Shown here piece after piece: positions 58,776-64,000 of a stretch of 64,000 nucleotides of DNA (position 1 is the stretch's first letter; each line of letters starts with the position of its first letter). The notes under the pieces were generated by a model that was not told where the DNA came from, ran no database searches, and saw nothing but the letters and a program-made list of their open reading frames with translations. This stretch comes from CAVTWH01 sp963794685 (GTDB taxonomy: Bacteria > Actinomycetota > Actinomycetes > Mycobacteriales > Micromonosporaceae): assembly GCA_963794685.1 (NCBI GenBank), contig CAWCFK010000005.1:124001-188000 (forward strand). The letters run 5' to 3'. A program made the position numbers and the translations under genes.

Positions 58776-60552
58776 CAGCCGTCCTTCAGCTGCTGGATCC
58801 GGTCCTTGAACAGGGTGGTGGCGATGGCCGCCTTGTGCGGCTGGCCGCGCAGGAACGCCAGGCCGAACTTCTTCGCCTGCTCGTAGGTGACCTTGCCGGG
58901 CATCGGCGGCTCGTTCGGGTCGACCGCCACGTCCACCAGCGCCGGCCCGTCGAAGGCGAACGCCTCCCGCAGCGCGTCGGCCAGCTCGCCGGGCTTCTCC
59001 ACCCGGACCCCGTAGCCGCCGGCCGCCCGGGCCCAGGCGGCGTAGTCCGGGTGCGGCTCGCCGTAGCGCACGCCGTGCTCCGGGTAGCCCAGCACCATCT
59101 GCTCCCAGAGGATCTGGCCCGAGCGAGTTGTTGTTGTTGATGACCACCCTGATCGGCAGCCGGTGCCGGACGGCGGTGTGGAACTCGGCCATCAGCATGG
59201 CGAAGCCGCCGTCGCCGATCGAACGCGACCACCTCGCGGCCCGGGATAGGCGTGCTGGATGGCGATCGCGTAGGGCAGCCCGGGCGCCATCGACGGCCAG
59301 GTTGCCGGACAGGTAGAACTCCCGGCCGCCGCGGATGTCCCAGTGCCGGGCCGCCCAGGTGGCGATGGTGCCCGAGTCGCAGGTGAGGACCGCGTCGTCG
59401 GCGCACACCCGGTCCAGGGCCCGGGCCAGGTACTGCGGGGCGATCGGGTTCCCGGTCCGACGGACTCCAGGGCGGCCATCCGGTCCCGCCAGTCGAGCAT
59501 CGCGTGCTGGTAGCGTCTCCAGGTGCGAGCGGTCGGTGCGGCGGGTCAGCCGGGGCAGCAGCGCCTCCAGGGTGGCCGCGGGCGTCGCCGATCAGCGGCA
59601 CGTCGGTGGGCAGCCGGTTGCCGACCCGGACCGGGTCCAGCTCGATCTGCACCACCTTCACCTTGCCCGGCTCCGGCAGGTGCTTGGTGTACGGGAAGTT
59701 CGTCCCCACCATCAGCAGGGTGTCCACGTCGTCGACCAGGTCGGCGCTGGGCGCCGTGCCGAGCAGCCCGATACCGCCGGTGACGTAGGGCGAATCGTCC
59801 GGCACCACCATCTTCCCGGACAGCGTCTTGATGATCGGGGCGCCCAGCGTGTCGGCCACCCGCTCCAGCAGGTCGCCGGCGCCCCGGGCGCCGATCCCGG
59901 CCAGGATGGCCGCCTTCTGCCCGGCGTTGAGCAGGTCGGCGGCGGCCTGGATGTCGGAGTCGTGCGGGCGGATCTGCGGGGTGAGGTAGATCGGGGCGGT
60001 CTTCGGCGGGGTGGCCGGGGCAACGGCCGGCCAGGGGTTGGCGCCCGCGTCGGCGACCTGCAGGTCGTTGGGGATGGTCAGGTGCGCCACCCCGCGCCGG
60101 GAGTAGGCGGTGCGCACCGCGATGTCGACCAGCGAGGGCAGCTGCGCCGGGTTGACCACCACCTCGTTGTACTCGGCCACGTCGGCGAAGAGCCGGTCCA
60201 GGTGCACCTCCTGCTGGTAGGCGGTGCCCAGCACGCTGGTCTCCTGCATGCCGGTGATGGCCAGCACCGGCGCGTGGTCGAGCTTCGCGTCGTAGAGCCC
60301 GTTGGCCAGGTGGATGCCGCCCGGTCCGGAGGTGGCCAGGCACACGCCCAGCCGGCCGGTGGCCTTGGCGTACGCGGTGGCCATGAAGGCCGCCGCCTCC
60401 TCGTGGTGGACCAGCACGAACCGGACCTTGTCCCGGTGCCGTCGCAGCCCCTCCATGATCCCGTTGATGCCGTCGCCCGGCAGCCCGAACACGGTGTCCA
60501 CGCCCCACTCGGCCAGCCGGCTGATCAGTACGTCGGAGACAATCTCGCCCAT
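58775..60552 (-). CDS. Thiamine pyrophosphate enzyme, pyruvate oxidase/acetolactate synthase-like, seven apparent indels
   Basis: Start ATG 60552 (MGEIVSDVLISRLAEWGVDT). TPP-binding Glu in FVLVHHEEAAAFMATAYAKA near 47; CLATSGPGGIHLANGLYDAK near 71. The C-terminal TPP motif GDGGFAM...NNN (SIGDGGFAMLMAEFHTAV, RVVINNNNSLG) is complete after correction. Breaks: extra bases near 59579, 59516, 59289, 59241, 59221 and 59122, a missing base near 59455, giving about 590 residues. Resembles PoxB-type pyruvate oxidases, which oxidise pyruvate to acetate. It is first in an operon with the FAD/Fe-S and enolase genes. Confidence 0.85.
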
Positions 60553-60810
60553 AGTCCGGCCGCTACCCCGCCGGGGCCGGGCTAACCATCGGCAAGCTCA
60601 GTATTTGCTCAGAGCTAACCGGTGTGGCATCGCGGCGCAGTTTGGCCGGACGCCGAATGGGGAATGATCTTTCATCGGGCATCCCCCGCCGATCCGGCGG
60701 ATCCGACCCGCCGGAGGTGACCTTCCGGTCACGATGACACAGGGTGACCTGCCCGGTCACGATGACACAGGGGTGACCTGCCCGGTCACGATGACACCAG
60801 GAGGTTCACC
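60553..60810. promoter_or_regulatory. Divergent gap between the TPP enzyme and response regulator genes
   Basis: 258 bp. The left part has an AT-richer area (60590-60680) that should hold promoters for both directions. The right part carries a 28/29-bp tandem repeat and an AGGAGG Shine-Dalgarno at 60799 for the response regulator. Confidence 0.4.
60725..60797 (+). repeat. Three 28/29-bp tandem repeats ahead of the response regulator
   Basis: CCGGTCACGATGACAC occurs at 60725-60740, 60753-60768 and 60782-60797, separated by AGGGTGACCTGC-type spacers. GTGACC in the spacer and GGTCAC in the unit form dyads (GTGACC-N5-GGTCAC). They end 13 bp before the start codon, so they fall in the leader or overlap the promoter: candidate protein-binding sites or a repeat expansion. 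Confidence 0.9.
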
Positions 60811-61272
60811 ATGACCAGCTATCCGCACCCGGCCACGCGAATGCAGATTCTGCTCGCCGAGGACGACGAGGCGGACGTGGCGCTGGTCGAGGATGCCTTC
60901 GCCACGCACGGGCTGACCGGGCAGCTGCACTGCGTCCGGGACGGCGTGGAAGCGCTGGCGTTCCTGCGCCGGGACGACCCGTACGCCGACGCGCCCCGCC
61001 CCGACCTGGTGCTGCTGGACCTCAACATGCCGCGGATGAGCGGCCGGGATGTACTGGCGGCGGTGAAGGCCGACGAGGCGCTCAAGACGATCCCGGTGGT
61101 GGTGTTCTCCACCTCCGCCGTACCTGCCGACGTGGTGGACAGCTACGGCTCGCACGCCAACGCCTACGTCACCAAGCCCATCGACCTGGAAGCCTTCGAA
61201 CAGGTCATCACCCAGATCCACGGCTTCTACGGCGACCTGGTCACCCGTCCGCCGGGCGGCCCGCACCGCTGA
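60811..61272 (+). CDS. CheY-like single-domain response regulator (Rcp1 type)
   Basis: 153 residues, receiver domain only. Acidic pocket ILLAEDDEADVALVEDAF near 13, phospho-acceptor Asp in PDLVLLDLNMPRMSGRDVL near 67, VVFSTSAVPADVV near 100 and the Lys in AYVTKPIDLEAFEQV near 122. The long beta4-alpha4 region and DPYADAPRPD loop are typical of Rcp1-like regulators that partner phytochrome or hybrid histidine kinases. No kinase is adjacent, so it is an orphan here. ATG follows AGGAGG. Confidence 0.94.
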   Translation: MTSYPHPATRMQILLAEDDEADVALVEDAFATHGLTGQLHCVRDGVEALAFLRRDDPYADAPRPDLVLLDLNMPRMSGRDVLAAVKADEALKTIPVVVFSTSAVPADVVDSYGSHANAYVTKPIDLEAFEQVITQIHGFYGDLVTRPPGGPHR

Positions 61273-61276
61273 CGGG

Positions 61277-61990
61277 TCACCGGCGGCGGTGGGCCACCAC
61301 GATCTCCGGCTCGTCGTCATGCACCGGCTGAAGGCCGGCGCCGCGCAGGTCGTCGGCGAACTCCCCGGGCGGCTGCAGGTAGCCGTCGAACTGGTCGGTG
61401 ACGGTACGCACCACCGCGTCGCCGTCGCTGACCTGGTAGCTGAACCGCCAGCGCAGCCGCTGCCGGCCGGTCGCCGCACAGTCCACCCAGCCGCTGTACC
61501 GGTGCCTGCCGAGCTGCCAGCCGGGCAGTTCGGAGCGGGCCGGCGGCACGACGTCGGGCGGGCGCTGCACCACCAGCCGGCCGCCCGGTACCAGGGCGTC
61601 GGCCAGGCCGGCCAGCACGCCCTGACGGGTCGGCCGGTCGAGGGTACCGAGCACGTTGAGGCAGAGCGCGAAGTCGGCGACGGCGGGCAGGCGCAGCCGG
61701 TCCATCCCGGCGGCGTGCACCGTGACCCGGTCCGCCAGGCGGGGACGCCCGGCCAGCCGGGACAGCAGTACCGCGCGCATCGCCGCCGACGGCTCCACCG
61801 CCTGGACCGGCACCGCGCACCGGGCCGCCAGCAGTTCGGTCGCCACGCCGGTGCCCGCGCCCGCGTCCAGCACGCCGACCCGGGGCCGGTCCAGCCAGCG
61901 GTCCAGCAGCCGCCGGGCGCGCCGCTGGTACGCGGTCGCCTGGAGCAGGTCGTAGAACTCGGCGGTGGCGGCGTAGGACGATTCGTCCAC
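61277..61990 (-). CDS. SAM-dependent methyltransferase (class I)
   Basis: 237 residues; GTG start after AGGAG. SAM motif I VGVLDAGAGTGVATELLAAR near 38, post-I VQAVEPSAAMRAVLLSRL near 62, FALCLNVLGTLDRP near 105 and LVPGGRLVVQRPPDV near 129. Its target is not evident. It is convergent on the response regulator gene (4 bp gap) and divergent from the NTF2-like gene. Confidence 0.88.
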   Translation of the reverse strand: MDESSYAATAEFYDLLQATAYQRRARRLLDRWLDRPRVGVLDAGAGTGVATELLAARCAVPVQAVEPSAAMRAVLLSRLAGRPRLADRVTVHAAGMDRLRLPAVADFALCLNVLGTLDRPTRQGVLAGLADALVPGGRLVVQRPPDVVPPARSELPGWQLGRHRYSGWVDCAATGRQRLRWRFSYQVSDGDAVVRTVTDQFDGYLQPPGEFADDLRGAGLQPVHDDEPEIVVAHRRR

Positions 61991-62088
61991 CAGATCTCCT
62001 CTCCGTCGGTCCTGTTTGGACTTTGCCGCGCTGGGTAGCAGAGGGCTGCCCGCACCGTCGCGGGCGGCGGACTCGGGTGGGGGGTCGG

Positions 62089-62823
62089 TTGGGTCCCAAG
62101 CTGTACAACGTCGTCCGGCTGTACAAGGACGGCGTCGAGGACGGTCACCTTGATGCGGCGCTCGAGAAGTACGTCACCACGGATCTGCGCCAGCACACCC
62201 CCGGCCTGGCCGGCGGCCGGGACGGCCTGGCGGCCGCGCTGTGTCCACTGCTCACCCGGTACCGCGACCGGCGCGTGCACCCGCTGCGGGGCTTCGAGGA
62301 CGGCTCCCGGGTGGTGCTGCACAGCTACCAGTCCTACGGCGGCCGCCAGCTGGAGCGGGTGGTCATCGACGTGTTCGACACCGACGACGCCGACCAGCTC
62401 ACCGAGCACTGGAGCGCAGCGGTGCCGCTGCGCCCGTCCCGCTCCGGCTACAGCCAGCTCGACGGACCCACGGCGGCCGGCGACCCCGCCCGCACGGCGG
62501 CGGCCAAGCGCCTGGTCCGCTCGTATGTCCGGCGCTGCCTGCTGGCCGGCCGGCCCGAGCTGGCCGCCGGCCACCTGCACCCGACCGACTTCGCCCAGCA
62601 CGATCCGGACATCCCCGGTGGAGCGGCCGGCCTGCGCTGGTACCTGGACCAGCCCGGCGCCCGCCGGCTGGTCCAGCTGGACCAGGTGCTCGGCTGCGGT
62701 GACCTGGTCGCCACCACCGGGCGATACGCCGACCCCACCGGCCGGTACCTCGGCTGCGATCTCTACCGGGTGCGCGACGGCCGGATCCTGGACGCCTGGA
62801 GCGCCCACCAGCCGCTGCGCTGA
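62089..62823 (+). CDS. Tandem NTF2-like (SnoaL) protein
   Basis: About 244 residues made of two similar cone-fold domains: KLYNVVRLYKDGVEDGHLDA with TDLRQHTPGLAGGRDGLAAA, and RLVRSYVRRCLLAGRPELAA with TDFAQHDPDIPGGAAGLRWY. Both carry the QHxP motif of SnoaL-like proteins (polyketide cyclases, sugar-acid or stress proteins). I chose a TTG start at 62089 after GGGGGG; an in-frame GTG at 62077 is the alternative. A two-domain fusion is uncommon for this family. Confidence 0.78.
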   Translation: MGPKLYNVVRLYKDGVEDGHLDAALEKYVTTDLRQHTPGLAGGRDGLAAALCPLLTRYRDRRVHPLRGFEDGSRVVLHSYQSYGGRQLERVVIDVFDTDDADQLTEHWSAAVPLRPSRSGYSQLDGPTAAGDPARTAAAKRLVRSYVRRCLLAGRPELAAGHLHPTDFAQHDPDIPGGAAGLRWYLDQPGARRLVQLDQVLGCGDLVATTGRYADPTGRYLGCDLYRVRDGRILDAWSAHQPLR

Positions 62824-62830
62824 CCCGAGG

Positions 62831-63232
62831 CTAACGGCTACGGGCCCGGCTGCTGGCCCGCCGGTTGGCCGCCATGATGGCGTCCACCAGCTCCGCCTTC
62901 GACATCCGGGTACGCCCCCGGATCTCCAGGCGCTTGGCCACCTCCAGCAGGTGGGCCTTGGAGGCGTTGGCGTCCACGCCCTCCGCGGTCGGGCCGGCGT
63001 TGCGCGGGCCGCGCCGGGCGGCCTGCCGGTCGCTGGGACCCTTGTGCTCCTTCGGCTCCCAGTGGTCGCCGACCTTCTCGAACGAGTGTTTCAGGGCGGC
63101 GAACGCGGTGCGGTGGCTGCGCTCGCCCTCGCCGTACTGCTCGACGGCCGAGTCGTGGGTGGCGGACCAGGTCTGGCGGGCCTTCTCCGGTGAGCGCCGG
63201 AGCGTACTGGGCAGTTCCTCGCGTGCGGGCAT
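62831..63232 (-). CDS. ChaB-family protein with C-terminal Rho N-like/SAP domain
   Basis: 133 residues. ChaB part: REELPSTLRRSPEKARQTWS, HDSAVEQYGEGERSHRTAFA, HSFEKVGDHWEPKEHKGPS (residues ~4-65). The C-terminus HLLEVAKRLEIRGRTRMSKA with LVDAIMAANRRASSRARSR resembles a Rho N-terminal helical nucleic-acid-binding domain and ends very basic. Such fusions are common in actinomycetes; a stress or DNA-binding role is assumed. The ATG at 63232 follows AGGA. Confidence 0.87.
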   Translation of the reverse strand: MPAREELPSTLRRSPEKARQTWSATHDSAVEQYGEGERSHRTAFAALKHSFEKVGDHWEPKEHKGPSDRQAARRGPRNAGPTAEGVDANASKAHLLEVAKRLEIRGRTRMSKAELVDAIMAANRRASSRARSR

Positions 63233-63271
63233 GCTGTCCTGGCTACCCGGTCGGGCCGCCGGCAAACACCG

Positions 63272-63307
63272 CCCGGCTCCCGCACGCAACCCGGCTCCCG
63301 CACGCAA
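63272..63307. repeat. 18-bp tandem duplication between the ChaB and alcohol dehydrogenase genes
   Basis: CCCGGCTCCCGCACGCAA is present twice head-to-tail (63272-63289 and 63290-63307), in the 144-bp divergent promoter gap. CAAAC/GTTTG half-sites flank it (63305-63319 form CAAAC-N5-GTTTG), so a binding function is possible. Confidence 0.8.
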
Positions 63308-63376
63308 ACGCCGTGTTTGGGCTGCACCGCCCCGGGTAGTCGGGCCGGCGGGGGCTCCGGCGGGTAGGGAGCGAGC

Positions 63377-64000
63377 ATGAAGGCAGTTGTGTGGCACGGC
63401 AAGCGCGACGTACGGGTCGACACCGTCCCGGACCCGCGCATCGAGCAGCCCGACGACATCGTCATCAAGGTCACCTCATCCGGCATCTGCGGATCTGACC
63501 TGCATCTCTACGAGGTACTCGCGCCGTTCATGACCGAGGGCGACATCCTCGGCCACGAGCCGATGGGCGTGGTGCAGGAGGTCGGCCCGGCGATCCGCAA
63601 CGTCCGCCCGGGTGACCGGGTGGTGATCCCGTTCAACATCTCCTGCGGGCACTGCTTCATGTGTAGCCGGGGCCTGCACAGCCAGTGCGAGACCACCCAG
63701 GTGACCGAGGAGGGTACCGGCGCCGCGCTGTTCGGCTACACCAAGCTCTACGGCCGGGTACCCGGCGGCCAGGCCGAGTACCTGCGCGTCCCGCAGGGCC
63801 AGTTCGGCCCGATCGTGGTCCCGCAGGGGCCGCCCGACGACCGCTTCGTCTACCTCTCCGACGTGCTGCCCACCGCCTGGCAGGCGGTCGAGTACGCGGC
63901 GGTGCCGCAGGGCGGCTCGGTGGTGGTGCTCGGGCTGGGACCGATCGGCGACATGTGCGCCCGGGTGGCGATGCTGCGCGGCGCCGGCACGGTGATCGGG
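63377..64000 (+). CDS. Zn-dependent alcohol dehydrogenase (glutathione-independent formaldehyde/threonine dehydrogenase-like MDR), 3' end beyond window
   Basis: The first 208 residues are visible (ATG 63377: MKAVVWHGKRDVRVDTVPDP). Catalytic zinc ligands GICGSDLHLYEVLAPF (Cys ~38) and ILGHEPMGVVQEVG (His ~60); the structural-zinc lobe VIPFNISCGHCFMCSRGLHS near 88 has the Cys set; the nucleotide fold starts GGSVVVLGLGPIGDM near 178. The long insert between the lobes (TKLYGRVPGGQAEYLRVPQG) marks the FDH/tdh-type subgroup often used for aldehyde stress. The gene continues past the right edge. Confidence 0.92.
   Translation, partial: MKAVVWHGKRDVRVDTVPDPRIEQPDDIVIKVTSSGICGSDLHLYEVLAPFMTEGDILGHEPMGVVQEVGPAIRNVRPGDRVVIPFNISCGHCFMCSRGLHSQCETTQVTEEGTGAALFGYTKLYGRVPGGQAEYLRVPQGQFGPIVVPQGPPDDRFVYLSDVLPTAWQAVEYAAVPQGGSVVVLGLGPIGDMCARVAMLRGAGTVIG

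Noticed and set aside
1..64000. CRISPR arrays, IS elements, integrase or phage genes, tRNA and rRNA genes
   Set aside because: I looked for spaced repeats, transposase motifs and CCA-ended cloverleafs on both strands by eye. The only repeats found are the short ones listed, none with CRISPR spacing and number.

Overview
The window is very GC-rich (about 70% or more by eye), with dense genes, many GTG starts and frequent 4-bp ATGA/GTGA start/stop overlaps. The gene families (F420-type LLM oxidoreductase, SpoIIE/STAS pair, lone GTP cyclohydrolase II with a RibD-like reductase, actinobacterial type IV pilus genes) point to an actinomycete. Micromonosporaceae is my best guess; that is inference from style, not from a marker gene. 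Genes are collinear and functionally grouped. No phage, plasmid, IS element, CRISPR array, rRNA or tRNA was recognised.

Layout. (1) 1-3.9 kb, minus: a type IV pilus operon read pilA > pilT > pilB > pilC; pilC runs off the left edge. (2) 4.3-9.2 kb: a CoA-transferase/SCP-x thiolase pair, an MFS transporter, a GlxA-like regulator and a 43-residue membrane peptide. (3) 9.3-25.4 kb: a glucuronoxylan/pectin utilisation island. It holds a secreted pectate lyase with a ricin-like domain, GH67 alpha-glucuronidase, a GntR regulator with mannonate dehydratase, an oligosaccharide ABC importer (two permeases and a lipoprotein) in one operon with GH39, a DUF624 protein and GH42, and, divergently, an acetyl xylan esterase with a LacI repressor. 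Plausible operators for both regulators are visible. (4) 25.4-37.8 kb: nitrogen salvage. An NMT1/SsuA-type ABC importer, malate synthase, an allantoate-amidohydrolase-like M20 enzyme, a small AIG2/AtzF-like protein, a lipase-like hydrolase, urate oxidase, 5-hydroxyisourate hydrolase and OHCU decarboxylase are on the minus strand. Divergent are a Rieske oxygenase and a guanine-deaminase-like enzyme. Together they outline purine to urate to allantoin/allantoate to glyoxylate to malate.

(5) 37.9-43.9 kb: a small secreted protein; an ArsR-controlled operon (RibD-like reductase, ArsR, SRPBCC, alpha/beta hydrolase) preceded by two tandem inverted repeats and ending in a 3 x 16 bp repeat; a TPR/proline-rich/TM/FN3 mosaic protein; a cupin. 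(6) 43.9-51 kb: a P2-type ATPase, hisF, a STAS/SpoIIE-phosphatase pair and a membrane-anchored CBM-like protein. (7) 51-60.6 kb, minus: GTP cyclohydrolase II with a RibD-like reductase, a topoisomerase IB remnant, an LLM oxidoreductase, a DJ-1/PfpI protein, and a coupled trio of TPP enzyme, FAD/Fe-S dehydrogenase and enolase-superfamily enzyme. (8) 60.7-64 kb: a repeat-preceded CheY-like response regulator, a methyltransferase, a tandem NTF2-like protein, a ChaB/Rho-N protein and the start of a zinc alcohol dehydrogenase.

Quality warning. Ten genes contain frameshifts, most of them single extra bases, and reading resumes each time in the expected family sequence. They cluster at 0.8-3.7, 23.8-24.2, 26.8-27.0, 52.8 and 55.2-59.6 kb. 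I read most as consensus errors rather than pseudogenes and give reconstructed gene spans.
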